NCBI GenBank assembly: GCA_023101725.1
Contig: JALJCO010008684.1
Coordinates: 1-64,000 of the forward strand
Direction of reading: 5' to 3'
Source: Atherinomorus stipes
Taxonomy: Eukaryota; Chordata; Actinopteri; Atheriniformes; Atherinidae
Length of the DNA stretch: 64,000 nucleotides
Shown: positions 1-10,877 of the stretch, one piece after another
Position numbering within the stretch: the first letter of the stretch is position 1
Layout: every line of letters begins with the position of its first letter
Made by a program: the position numbers and the translations under genes
Notes under the pieces: generated by a model
The model's database searches: none
What the model saw: the letters and a program-made list of their open reading frames with translations, nothing else
Told to the model about the DNA's origin: nothing

Positions 1-349
1 CAGAGATGGGGGGACTCGAGTCTGTGACTTGACTAGAGTCTGACTCAAGTTGCCAGATTTGTGACTTGAGACTTGCTTGATCAACATCGACAAAAGACTT
101 GACTTGACTTTGACTTGCCCTTCCTGACCTCAGACTTGACTTGACTTGAGTCATTTGACTTGCCAGTCATTACAGGTTCTTTTTTTTTTTTTTGATCATC
201 ATCATCAATTATTTTTTTTTTTTGGAGAAACAACAACAAAAAAAGATGAACTATTGCTTTATTTTGTGTGAAGCGCTCCTGAACTGCAGCATATCAGCAA
301 ACCTGGCAACCCTTCTTCCACGCAGCAGACAGAAGGCATGCGTGCATGA

Positions 350-548
350 GTGATGATCAGCGAGCGGAGAGATGGAAGCCAATCCGATCGGCAATATCTC
401 GAAAATAATACACTTTGGCTACAAAAACTACACAACAACACGATAATAAAAGAGGAGCTGCTTGCAAGATCTGCAATGTTAAAAGTCAGTGATACATCAA
501 GTACTACGTCGAATTTCATTCAATTTTTAGAACAGCGCATAAAGAAAG
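350..548 (+). pseudogene. hAT transposase BED zinc-finger exon, frameshifted remnant
   Basis: A C-x2-C pair (CKIC, 463-474) is read in one frame. It is followed in the next frame by SDTSSTTSNF (about 490-520), and in the third frame by an H-K-E near 539-547. Together these match the layout of a BED zinc finger (C-x2-C ... TSN-x-x-x-HL ... H) found at the N-terminus of hAT transposases. At least two frameshifts separate the parts, so it cannot make a finger. An exact donor-like GTGAGT follows at 549-554, as if this were the first exon of the element. The order of motifs is seen; the family is inferred. Confidence 0.5.
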
Positions 549-758
549 GTGAGTAACATTCTGCAAAGCATGACTGCTGCTGACAAGAGACTACTAGGAT
601 AGTGTTTTGATGTGTTAATGTTTATATTATGCGTCGATCATTTTTTGAAATTCTTAGCTGAAATATCTGTCTGAAATTGCACATCTGGTGGCAAGTAGCT
701 ACACTAAGTGCTAGGCTAGCGAAATAACCAGAGGTGACCATCTAAATATCTTGCATCG

Positions 759-769
759 CCTGCTATCCT
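759..769. repeat. LINE target-site duplication, left copy
   Basis: CCTGCTATCCT occurs here directly before the T-run and again at 4871-4881, bracketing the LINE insertion. The match is exact over 11 bases. Confidence 0.8.
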
Positions 770-1224
770 TTTTTTTTTTTTTTTACTTGTCCTGTCCAGC
801 ATCGAAGCAAGCAGAATGGAAATCTGATTGCTTTATTCTGTTGAACAGTTTTGCTTTATCAAGCGGAGCTTTATGAATATAAGGCTCCACTTGATATCAT
901 GTTTATTCATTTTATTTCTTTATTTAAACATTTGTCTATTACACCATTCTATTTCATACTGCTGGGCCTGACAAGGGAGAAATTAAAGTTAACAGAGGTA
1001 ATGATAGAAAGTGAAACAGAGAAAGGAGTAAGGAAGAGGAAGAGAGAGAGAGAACATGAGATCCACTTACACAGTTCACTGGTACATCTGTGCAGCGATC
1101 CCTAAACAACCAAGGTCTCTGTTGGGGAAAACAAAGAAACAAGCAATCCCCTACAGGAGGACCTGCAGGTGGCTTAAATATCCTCAGATCATACAAACAC
1201 ACACAAACACACGCAGAACTACGC

Positions 1225-1298
1225 AGAGAAGAGGTACAACCTAGTCAGCACAATGGGAAGTAGAGAAGAGGTACAACCTAGTCATCGCAATGGGAAGT
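1225..1298. repeat. Two tandem 37-bp units
   Basis: 1225-1261 and 1262-1298 are direct tandem copies starting AGAGAAGAGGTACAACCTAG, with two mismatches in the middle. They lie in the 3' region of the LINE. Confidence 0.85.
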
Positions 1299-1299
1299 A

Positions 1300-3330
1300 G
1301 TGTCACAGTGTCAACATGCATAATAAGGGTGCTCCATGGTGATACAGTCATGCAGATGCAGCCTCGTCTCCGCAAGGAGGAAGCCCGCAAGGCTCACGAC
1401 CCAGGCCCCCAGCAGCCACCCAGAGGTCCAGTCCCAGCTACCCCCCCCCCCCCAAAGAGCGGACGCCATCCCCCGAAGGCGGCAAAAGGCGGCCCCAGCC
1501 GGAGCCCCCCTGCAGTCTGGGCCCAGGCCCCAGCGGACCAAGACCAGCAGCTGCCGACCCCACCGGGCGCCGGGCGTCCCCGGAGCGGGGCAGCGCCGGG
1601 CCCAGGGCCCAAGCGCCCAGGAGCAGCCACCCCCGGACCCGGGCGGCCCCGGGGAACCCGGAGGACCGGACCCCCCGACAGCCGCCCCCCGGGCAGGCCA
1701 GCCCCACCCCCAAGTCCCTGCCCCATACGCCTGACACCAGGGCGCCACCACCTCTACCACCCCCTACCACGCTCGCACACACACTCCCCCACACCTACCC
1801 CAACACTAGGGACACAGAAAGATATACCGTCACAGCCCCACCCTTCCGAGACCCACAGGCACCCAAGACATCAATACCGCAAGAGCAACCACATACAGGA
1901 TACAGATCCCCCTGCGCCCGCCCCGCACAAAAGCCCGGAGGCCACAAACAAAAACCGCACCCCCACCAGAGCGCCCGGCCCCCAGCCCAGCCCGCGACCA
2001 CCGCACCACACACCGACACCAAGATGCCCGGCACGAATGCCGAGATACGAACCTCCGCCCACACCGCCCCAGCCCTACCCAACACCTCCGTGTACCCCCC
2101 CCACACACGCACACGCCACCCGCCCTTCCGCTCTACGACCTTACGTACCACGCTCCTCTCTCTCCACCCCCAACACTCTCTCCCTCTGCCCGTCTCACAC
2201 CTGCCCCCACCTCCTCATACCCTCTAACACGCACATGCACTCCCCACATAACTGCACCGACTTCCCTCCCCCTTACACATATTTACCTCCCTATACCCCC
2301 AATGCACCCATACAGTCCCCCTTACATGTCCAGCCCCGCCCATCCCTCTGACCTATCACACTCCCCCTTCCTTCCTTCAGCCCCCTCAGTATCCTAACCA
2401 CAGACACTCAGCATGCCACTCCTTCTCATACACTGTAACCATACACATCCTCCCTCTTCAAGCCCCCATTCCCTCCCTCCCTTCCTCTTTCACGGCTCTG
2501 TTATTATTTCTCTCTGCCTCTCTCTTGCCCGCCTCCGTGCCTCCTAGGTGTGCTCTCAGGCAGGGAGGGAGCAGCGGCTCCCGGCCCCAACACGTCCCCA
2601 CACCTGCACCCCATCTGCCCCGGGCAGCAGGCCAGGCATCCCCGACCAGCCAGATCCCCCATGTGCAACCAGCCTGCTGCCAGCGCGTGGCCAGCCACTG
2701 TCCCCCTCCCCAGCCAGCCAGAGGGGCAGGGAGCCAGAAAGACCCTGTCCCCCCACCCCGCTGTGACTTTATAGTATGTAAGATGTATTCTTCTGATTCA
2801 GCAAAGGGCAGTTGATGTTCCGGGATGGGTGGTGAGCATGACCCCCAACAGGCCCTCCTCGCTCACACACACCCTCAGCCCGCCTCAAGTGATTGACTGT
2901 GTGTGTGTGTTTAGATGTCAGTGTGGTTCCAGCTTCTGAGGCTGTTCCCTCCGTGTGGCAAGCCTTTGAGTGCCCTCTCCGCCCGCCGCTTGACACTGCC
3001 TCCCCAAACCCTACGTGTGTGTGTGTGTGAGGGTGGAGCAGGGGGGGGTCTTGGGAAAGGAAGCCAGGGAGGTATGAATTCCCCCCTGGAAGGAGGCCGT
3101 TCTGGCTTTTGGTACCCCTACCTCCGGGATCCCAAGGCAGAAGGGCGTGTAACCGCCCCCGGCCGGCGTCCGGCGTTCCTACAGAGGGCCAGCCTCGGCC
3201 CCTGGGGGTGACTCGACCACGCCAGGCCAGGGAGGGGGAAAAGGGACGGGAGCGGAAAGGGTCGGCGGAGGGCCAGAGTCACCGGCCCAAACATCCCAGG
3301 CCCTGTGACCCCAAGAGGCACGCAGAGCTG
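1300..3330 (-). repeat. GC-rich distal 3' region of the LINE
   Basis: On the plus strand this is C-rich with CA/CCA repeats, including a run of 13-14 C near 1440-1453. The sense strand of the LINE is therefore G-rich, with many G-runs able to form quadruplexes. Long open frames here (for example 1290-2351) are proline/arginine-rich artefacts of composition with no domain. Confidence 0.6.
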
Positions 3331-3332
3331 CT

Positions 3333-3359
3333 ATTTTTTTTTATTTTTTTATTTTTTTT
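3333..3359 (-). repeat. Internal A-rich block in the LINE (T-rich on plus)
   Basis: Runs of T broken by single A residues lie between two GC-rich blocks. On the LINE sense strand this reads as an interrupted poly(A), and it may mark the element's own 3' end before transduced downstream sequence. Confidence 0.5.
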
Positions 3360-3364
3360 GTTTC

Positions 3365-4450
3365 CCTTTCTCCCCAACCCGTGCCGGCCACCATTGCACC
3401 ACCACCCCGCACCCAATACCATCATCCATGGACCCCCCACCCACCCACCCATCTCCACACACCCCCCACAGGCAGCCACACACACTGGCTTCGCATTCAC
3501 GCCCCCTCCGGTCACACACCCACCCACACATACCAAGGACGGGGGCCCGGGGCCTGGCCCCCACGCCACAAGTCCACCGCCCCAGCCCCCCGGACCACGC
3601 GAGACCAACCCGCACGAGACCACCAGCGCAGGCCAGCCCCAACCGACACAGCGGCCGGGCGGGACAGGCACCCGGCGTGGAAAAGACCCGGCCACCCCGC
3701 GGCCACATATCCACACACTAGAGCTGAACGATATGGACAAACCCACACCCCGACAGCCCGCCCAGACACCCCCAACATCGATGTGAAACGACATGACCAC
3801 GGGTCCGCCGAAAACCAAGCACCCCGGCGGAAAGCGCAGCTCCGTCCGCGACCCCCAGAGCCCCACACGCAGGACGAACGGGGGAAATCCACACCCCCAC
3901 ATAGCCGCTCCGCGACACCAACATCCCGGATGCCCACATCCCGACACAGACACGACCGCGATACCACCCCCCAGCCCCACCACACACACACCCCCACCAG
4001 CACACACACACCCGCACGCACACGGGCAGGCGCCCCGGCCCCGGCGCAGCAGTGACTAGACGTCACCAGGTCGTGAGGACCGGCCAAATCCAGAGGAGGC
4101 ACGTCCCGCCGGCCCGCCCCCCCCCAGCGCCAAGCCGGGTCCCCCGGCCCCGGAGGCAGGGGCCACCCACGGGCACCGGGGCCCAGGACCCCGCCCCGCC
4201 CCGGGACGACCCCGGCCACCCGGCGCCAGCCGACAGCCACCGGCCAGGGCCCCACCAGCGACCCGCCCACCGCCGCAGAGCAGCCCCAACCGCTGACCCC
4301 CATGCCCCATCGAGCTGGATACAGCCCCGCCCCAGCGGCGAGGCAGCCCAGACCCCCCAAGTCAACCGCCAGGGATCCATAGCCATCAAGCACTCGCCGG
4401 CACCCACCCCCACATCGCCGAGGCGGCTCTCCTACACCAACGTTAAGTGA
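3365..4450 (-). repeat. GC-rich proximal 3' region of the LINE
   Basis: CpG- and C-rich on the plus strand, with CACACA tracts. It follows directly downstream of the RT stop codon on the minus strand. No coding support; open frames on both strands are compositional. Confidence 0.55.
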
Positions 4451-4455
4451 TGGAG

Positions 4456-4870
4456 CTAATCACAGGGGACCAGAGGGGAGTGGAATTCATCTAACTGGTT
4501 CTTAGAGGAGGCAGACATCGTCTCAATACTGATATGGTCTACTAAGAAATTCCTAAACTGGCTAATGCTCAGATTATTTTTGGATTTCCAGTTTACCAAG
4601 ATAGTTTTCTTTGCAATACATAATACAGTAAGTATCATATGTGCATAGTTGGTTACCGTGTTGATCTCATCCAAGTCCCCCAGTAAACACAGTGTGGGGC
4701 TTGCAGGGAAGTTACACCTGAGCCACGTTGACAGGTCATCACATACCTGAAGCCAAAACCTCTGGACAGGTGGACAAGACCACAAGGCGTGAAGATAATT
4801 GTCTGTTGTATTCTCATTGCAGTGCAAACAAATATTTGAAGGTGACAGACCCATCTTGAACATCCTCTGT
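4456..4870 (-). pseudogene. LINE reverse-transcriptase C-terminal fragment
   Basis: This is the open tail of an ORF2-type protein. It begins at the truncation point (QRMFKMGLSP) and shows the C-x2-C ... H ... W-x-C pattern (CLHCN, NYLHALWSCP, VQRFW) that closes L1/Tx1-clade reverse transcriptases. This is followed by a hydrophobic stretch and a stop at 4456. The apparent start 14 bases further upstream, at 4884, lies in the target-site duplication and host DNA, so it is not the real start. There is no RT catalytic core, so it is non-functional. Confidence 0.75.
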
Positions 4871-4881
4871 CCTGCTATCCT
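4871..4881. repeat. LINE target-site duplication, right copy
   Basis: CCTGCTATCCT, identical to 759-769. Confidence 0.8.
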
Positions 4882-5875
4882 CAATCATAACTTTTTTTCA
4901 GATGTTATCACTATGGTGCATGTGTAGATAGGAGGACACACGCAAGTTCAATCAACATTCACCGCCAGGCAGGTTGCAAAACACGGGGGGAGATCATGAA
5001 ACTTGAGCTTCCAAACATGTTTTGTGAAATTTTGGTGGCACTCTATAGATTGCTCACAAATTCACCGTAGCCCATTTGATTATGTTGCCATAACTATTAT
5101 GACCACTGAAGCGTGACTGAACTACAATTTAGTCTACTTTACGTTAAGTAAGGGATAATGCCCAACGATGTGTCTTATTACTTCGTGGGAGGCAACCTTC
5201 CTCGGCTTTACGCCTCTACATTGTGTATTAATTTTGGACAGTGGACACCTCAAAAGGCATTTTCCCGGCTCACAGCCTCTATCCTACCTCTGTGGAGAAT
5301 GACGCCACAATATCAGTAGTTTAGTATTGGAAAACACTCCATCTTTTTTTCTTATTGATGATTTATGAAATAAAATTAAATGAAAAATACTTTATTTATC
5401 CTAAAAGGTAAATTCCATATTGTGATGAACTCTTTTTTTTTCTTAACAATATAACATACAAAATAACAATGATACATAAATTATTGTTTACTCCATCATC
5501 AAGTTTCCCTCTGTGTACTAGATGGTTCAAGCACCAAATAGAATAAAATTAGTTGGATTTTGTGTTTATATATTAATTAAAAAATTATACGTTGAGAATG
5601 AGAAATAAATCTGTTACTCATTCCTAGCTGCACTAGCACTTCACTCGACCTTTGTATCACTTAGAACTTTGACGTTGAAATTGTTTGAAGACACGCTAAA
5701 ATGCTTCTTAATTCCCATATGTCATTTAAAGAGGCATTAAATGAGAAGTCACACAATATAAGAACAAGTTGGGAAAAAAAAAAGAAATGTTTTTTAAACA
5801 AAACAATGCATTTGCATCCCTGTGCTTAATCACCTAAACTGATTAGTGTGCCCTCTAAATATCTATCTATAGGAT

Positions 5876-5975
5876 CCAGAATCAGATTCAGAAAAGCTTT
5901 TATTGTCAAGTACAATTTTACACATAGGCCTAAAAGGAATTAACTTTGGTGTTTTTGGTGCATGCCAAGCATTAT
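5876..5975. repeat. Dispersed teleost repeat fragment
   Basis: The GATTCAGAAAAGCTTTTATT start followed by a TTTTACACATA motif resembles a common fish retroelement tail. It sits inside the hAT-like element. The family assignment is from memory and uncertain. Confidence 0.35.
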
Positions 5976-6516
5976 CTAAATATAAACTATTAAGAAAATT
6001 AAAATATAACAATATAAATATATATGTAGTATGTTTTTAAGAATAAAAAAGAGCAGTACTACTGGAAGTATACTATACAGTATTTGAAATTCATTCATGT
6101 TGAGATAATTTATTAACTTATCAGCTCATATTAAAAAAGGTTTTGAGTCTGAAGAACAGGTTTGGAAATATAAGCATTTGAAAAAAAAAAAAAATTTGAT
6201 AATGACTTGCCTTGACTTGCATGACTAAATGACTTGACTTGACTTGCTTAACTAAAGCTGCGCTTGGACTTGACTTGGTTGATCCTCCATACAGATGACT
6301 TGGGACTTACTTGAGACTTGAGGGCGAAGACTTGCAACTTACTTGAGACTTGCATGTATGGGACTTACTCCCATCTCTGCTATCAGCTGATCGAAGTGGT
6401 CTGCAAACACCATTCCAAGACATGGATAGAGACTGTTTGAATTTGCGACAGTTGTGTGGCCTGCAGGAAGGTACAGGTTTAGTGCCCCTAGTGGCCAAAT
6501 GTTACACAGTATCCCA

Positions 6517-6995
6517 TGAATGACATAAAGACCTGGATGACTCTGAATTTTCTTCTTCTATATTCTGACAAGACTGAGGTTGTCGTCTTTGGACCCAAAA
6601 AACTCGGCTAAATTGTCTAGTTTTGTGATTAATCTGGATTGCATTGCCTCTCTCAGCAGGTCTGGCTGGATAAAAGTTGCAGTACCTGTTGGTCTCTCTT
6701 TCTGTCCTCACCACCCCAGCCAGTCAAGGCAGATGGCCACTCTCCCTGAGCCAGGTTCTTCTGCTGGAGGTTTTTCTCCCTGTTAAAAGGGTGTTTTCCT
6801 TTCCAGTCACCCACCACTCTGTGCTTCAGATGGAGGATTGCATCATGTCAAGTCAAGATTCGATCAGGTCTGTTGGTTTCCTTAGCTAGACTATCATGAA
6901 CTGGCTTGAATTGATCTATGAAGTTCCCTGAGATGACATTGTCATGAATTGGTGTTATACAAATAAAGCTGGAATTTGAATTGAACTGAAATTAA
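6517..6995 (+). mobile_element. L2/Rex1-like LINE 3' end
   Basis: 6517-6606 encodes a short piece of reverse transcriptase (KTWMTLNFLLLYSDKTEVVV) of the kind found in L2/CR1-group elements (W-M-x-x-N-F-L-x-L-x-x-D-K-T-E). It runs through an internal deletion into a 3'UTR with the CTGGAGGTTTTTCTCCCTGT motif. The end is a GAATTTGAATTGAACTGAA tail after an AATAAA, as in many teleost copies. No intact reading frame remains. Confidence 0.75.
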
Positions 6996-8237
6996 AGACA
7001 AAACCTGGCTCTTGTAAATAACATTAATGCCTGTTTGATACATAAATATGTGATCCTGTTTTCATTACTACAGTATTTCAAACTGACTCCGTCAACAAAG
7101 CTTGCAAAGACACAACTGAGTTGCTCTCTTGCTCCTTCTGGATGTCTACCAAAGCGGGGCAAACAGCAGACTTTTTATTTCGGTATTAATGTATTCTATT
7201 TGTTTAGAGTGCTGTGCATCTTCTCTTCCCCTCCCCAGCGGTGATTTCAAACCTTCAGGGACATCTCAGGGATCCAGCTGACATATGGTGAAAACAGAAG
7301 AAACATGTTGGAGGCTGCCGGGCTATGGACCCTGGTCCCCAGATGTACAGTGACATCTTCAAACAGACTCTGTCACAACACAAACACAGAGGAATGAAAA
7401 AGGCTTTTCTGCCTTAGTTTATAGCGGCAGGTGGTTTAATCTCAATGCCATTTTCATTTTGAAAAAACAACTACAACTGATCATCTCAAAATCTCAGTTT
7501 GGTTTATAATCTGTGCAAATCTCGTCAAATTCATTACAAATAGATTTTGTAAAAAGTCGGCAGTCTTTGAGTAGAACTATTTGGTTTACTTTTCACATTA
7601 TGAGACTAATTCATATCTATTACTGTATTAATGTCCGTTTTAACAAAAGACACAAACAAAGTTTAATTTCTCAAGATGATAAGATAAATTACCATTATCA
7701 CAAGAAAGCTTGCAAATATGACTGCTCTCAGCTTCTTTAGTTCATCCATTTTGGAAACACTGTGCTTAAAATCGTGATACAAGTATGGCAATTTCCATGT
7801 ATGTGGACCAAAGTCAGAAAATATTTTGCGCTCTTACTGGCAATGCAGGAGTGTTGACAGGTGCAAAGCCCACAAGGGTAGCAAATAGGATGAAAAAGAA
7901 GGAGGCCTGCACACTGACTGATATGGAGGCAGTTGGATGCAAAAATGGACTGGTTTATTTACACAGTACTAAAGTGCACAAAGAAAAAGTGGTGAACGTT
8001 TTGGTTCAAGCGTCATTAAAGGTGCTGCTGACCTCGCCGAGTAGATTATTGAGGCTGTTACAGTGGGGAGTTGAAATAAATATGTATGTTAGGGGGGGGG
8101 GGGGGGGGGGGGACAACAGACTGCCTGTGGTATGTATATTCATTTATTAAACATGCATTTGTTAATGATAAATTGATAATTGATCATTAAATCTCCCGGC
8201 AATCAATCAAAAAGATGTTCGCTAATGCCCATCCCTA
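6996..8237. other. No gene seen; poly-G tract and AT-rich DNA
   Basis: A 21-base G-run lies at 8092-8112. The sequence just before 8236 reads, in reverse, TAGGGATGGGCATTAGC, which resembles a hAT terminus. A frame at 7785-8150 runs into the G-run (giving a glycine run) and has no domain. Confidence 0.6.
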
Positions 8238-8717
8238 GTAAAAACTCTGACCTACCCCTGCCATTCACACTGAAAGGCAGAAATTGGTAACCCGCAACTT
8301 ATAGAGAGAACAAATCTTTATGTCTCATCTCTGTCCCTCCCCTCTCTCCGTCCTCCACGTGACCCCCCTGTGCGCTGCTCAATGTAAACAAATAAAGCTA
8401 ACGGACTGCTAACTGCTCCAAAAAAACAAAACAAAACAACAGATAAGGATTAAGTCCCGGAGGCGTTGACATTTGCAGTGTGGATTTCTTACACTGCAGA
8501 AGGAGTTGGAGGTGAGTGGATTAAAGCTTTTAAAAACGTGGTTTGTCAGCTGTTTACTATCAAGCTAACGAGCTATCAACTCGGCTGTTATTGTTAACCT
8601 GCTCATAAAACATCGGCCCACATGTCCCTGCGCTCTGAAGGCGTGGTTTCAAGTGGTGCATTTTTTTTAACTGTCGCTTGCTCAAACCGTTTCCCAATAT
8701 TGCCAACCCTAGCTTTA
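8238..8717 (+). repeat. Dispersed 0.48-kb repeat, copy 1
   Basis: It aligns end to end with 57972-58445. Shared blocks include GCAGAAGGAGTTGGAGGTGA and TCCCTGCGCTCTGAAGGCGT, with identity around 85-90% by eye. The right end CCAACCCTAG resembles the inverted hAT-type terminus seen at the start of the longer copy (57740). Confidence 0.7.
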
Positions 8718-9064
8718 ATTATTTTGGTTTGGTGATTAAATTTTTTTTTTTTTTTTGTCAAATCAACTTAAAAACCACTCTAATCTGACATAATTTATCC
8801 TTTCACTCAAAGTAAATTAATTAAGTTGTTTCAGCTTTAGCATGCATGAGCAACAAAGGGGGTGGGGCTATTTTCAAAAGTCAACATATATGGACCACAA
8901 AGGCTCATAGGAAAAGCAAATTCAACAAGAAATTATCCTTTTATGAATGTTATCCTATAAATTTGAGTTAAGTGTTTACTGAAGTGTTAAAGAACCCTAC
9001 AGGGAAACTGGCATTAATAGTGTGACTATGTTTAATTTGTCTTTTCCAATTTTAGGCATAAAGG
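8718..9064. other. No gene seen; AT-rich with a T-run
   Basis: A run of about 16 T lies near 8741-8756. No open frame or repeat I recognise. Confidence 0.5.
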
Positions 9065-9245
9065 TTTGTTTTGATCAGAGTTAAGTTTTTTTTTTTTTTA
9101 ATGAGCTGTAATTACCTTGACATGTTTTGACTGAAACTTCACTCCATCAGGTTTCTGAAGAAGACTGAAGTTTCAGTCGAAACATGTCAAGGTTATTACA
9201 ACTCCTTAAAATACTAAACTCTTTGATCAAAGAAAACCTTCTTTA
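9065..9245. mobile_element. Fold-back (palindromic) element
   Basis: CCTTGACATGTTTTGACTGA (from about 9115) pairs with TCAGTCGAAACATGTCAAGG (ending about 9192), with one mismatch. Outer arms also pair (TTTGATCAGAGTTAAG with CTAAACTCTTTGATCAAA), giving a hairpin of about 180 bp. It is a non-coding inverted-repeat element of unknown superfamily. Confidence 0.7.
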
Positions 9246-10254
9246 TGCCTGTGTCATTAATAATTGCAGTTTTGACTGATGTTCCCGGACCCCTCTATCC
9301 ATCTGGCTTCTGCCAGTTCTTCAATAATTTAGAAGTTCAACCTTTTGGAGAACTTCATTTAGTGGATGTTAGGAGTCTTTCCACACAAATCAAATATCAG
9401 CTCCCCTTATATAAAATAGCTTCATCCTCATTTGGACTTTATAACTTTGTTATATATCCCTGTTTGATCTTTTTTTTTTTTCTTGTGGCATTTTCATTCG
9501 TGCCTGTATTTTTTAAAAAATACGCAATAGCCTAATCTTGATGAGCTGAAAGAAATTGATGTGTGACCGATTTTTATCCCCTGGAAAGGGTATGTAAATA
9601 CCACACTCCAGAGCTCAGCAGAAATTAGCTTTTAAGGTAGATTTCTTTTTCTATGAGTTGGTCTTTAGGCCTGTTCATATCATCTGAAAGTTCAGTTATA
9701 AAAATAACAGACTGGAAGCCACTCTGGGGGTCATTTGTCCCTGCCCTCTTCGATCTACTTCTACAAGTATTATCAAATTTTCTACAAGCTATCTAAAATA
9801 ACTGGCGTACTTCCTTCCACCAGGTCACACAAGCCCAGATGCTTTCATGTCCACATGCTGACAGCAAACAGAGCTTTAATACACTCTGAGATTAGTCTAC
9901 CGAACAGGAGCAGCATCAAGAGTTTGTTTTTTTCCTTTTACAAGGTAGAGCTTAAGTGCTGTAAACCCATGAGGGAAGTGGTCTGTGTGCTCTTAGCGCA
10001 CAAGGAGCATCTGGACAGAAGTGTTGCATTAGTAGGCTGTTAACGTCTGTCCTCTCAGTCTCTCGTGAGGTCGGCAGCCAGACTTCAAGAGGTTGGGGAT
10101 GAGACTAAATACACAGAGGACCACGCAGGAGGTCACAGTGGTGAGATGATTGCAGACGAAGTACTGCCGAGGCTTTTTTACAAACAATTAAGTAAAGAGA
10201 AGATGCAGTAACTTTAAATAGTCACTGGGGGAACAACTTCAATGTGGATGTACT
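9246..10254. other. No gene seen
   Basis: AT-rich sequence with short frames only. Nothing matches a family I know. Confidence 0.5.
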
Positions 10255-10441
10255 AAAGGATAACTTTCTTTTTCAATCTGGACCTTATTTCTAGGAGTAT
10301 ATACGTGCATTTACTCACCGATAACGTTTCTGCATCACTTTGAGTCCTTCGGAAGATATTACGTTGAGTCGCCCTTTGGTGTACATCAGTAAAATGGCAG
10401 AGACGGGGCACCTACTACGTATATAAGACATTATCTGCAGC

Positions 10442-10877
10442 AAAACTCCATGATTTCATCAATGCTTTAAGTAGAATGAACGAACAAATGAGTCCTGCGA
10501 GTTCAGAGTTTCGCAAATTGTGTTTTTGTTGATGTCTGGGTAGTGAGCTGCCCTTCTCAACTATACTATGTGTGGCAGGGCGAGGGAGGGCCCGGGTGGG
10601 ATTCGATCCCCAGACTCCCGGGTAAGAGTGATGCGTACTAACCAGTCAGCCAAAGGGACATCCCCTTGGTCAAGTAGCCAGGGCACATGATCACTCGGAG
10701 GCATAGTGACAGGACTGTCAACTGCAACATACAGTATGGAAGCGCGCATCGTGAACACACAGCCCCGAAAAGTGTGTAGAACACCCTGATAACTAACGGA
10801 AAGCTAAATCTGAACTCACGGGACAATTGTTTGTTTTATCATTCTACTAAAAGTACTGGCGAAAATCAAGGAGTTTT
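10442..10877. mobile_element. MITE nested in the fold-back element
   Basis: Terminal repeats of about 70 bp: AAAACTCCATGATTTCATC at the left, against the reverse of GAAAATCAAGGAGTTTT at the right. Further inward pairing includes TAGTAGAATGA-like and GTGAGTTCAGA-like motifs. It breaks the left arm of the surrounding palindrome at a point where the right arm is continuous. Confidence 0.7.
10572..10725 (-). repeat. tRNA-like SINE-type repeat, copy A
   Basis: On the minus strand an A-box-like TGGCTGACTGG (10642-10652) is followed about 43 bases later by a B-box-like GGATCGAATCC (10599-10609), the layout of an internal Pol III promoter. Related copies lie at 36296-36446, 42554-42715 and 44298-44366. 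It is not a working tRNA gene: no acceptor stem or clear anticodon arm is visible. Confidence 0.55.

Larger units (their letters stand above)
770..4870 (-). mobile_element. 5'-truncated L1/Tx1-like LINE, minus strand
   Basis: The insertion is bracketed by an exact 11-bp direct repeat (759-769 and 4871-4881). It ends at its 3' side in a T-run on the plus strand (770-784), the poly(A) tail of a minus-strand insertion. At its 5' side it starts inside the C-terminal part of a reverse transcriptase. Between the RT stop (4456) and the tail lies about 3.6 kb of DNA, mostly extremely GC-rich. On the element's sense strand this is G-rich and GT-rich, with many runs of three or more G. A second A-rich block (3333-3359 on the plus strand) lies inside. 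The clade is inferred from the short RT remnant. Confidence 0.75.
1..6379. mobile_element. hAT-like DNA transposon, decayed, with nested LINE
   Basis: The first ten bases (CAGAGATGGG) are the exact reverse complement of 6370-6379 (CCCATCTCTG), and a CAGRG-type start is usual for hAT terminal inverted repeats. Both ends carry many copies of a GACTTG/ACTTGACTTG motif (about 25-170 and 6205-6365), as expected for subterminal transposase-binding repeats. A broken BED-type zinc-finger exon lies near the left end. No other transposase coding is readable. A LINE fills 770-4870; the rest (560-758 and 4882-6369) is AT-rich with no reading frame. The left target duplication would lie outside the window; the eight bases after the right end are CTATCAGC. 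The hAT assignment rests on the TIR form and the BED remnant. Confidence 0.75.

Noticed and set aside
1290..2351. 353-codon open frame on the plus strand, Pro/Arg/His-rich
   Set aside because: It is antisense to the LINE in a C-rich tract where stop codons are rare. Other frames on both strands are equally open, and no domain or start context is present.
3279..4393. Overlapping long Gly/Trp/Val-rich frames on the minus strand (242 and 293 codons)
   Set aside because: Compositional openness of the LINE GC-rich 3' region. Two overlapping frames are open at once and no domain is seen.
10572..10725. Genuine tRNA gene on the minus strand
   Set aside because: A/B-box-like motifs exist, but no acceptor stem or anticodon arm can be drawn and diverged copies occur three more times.
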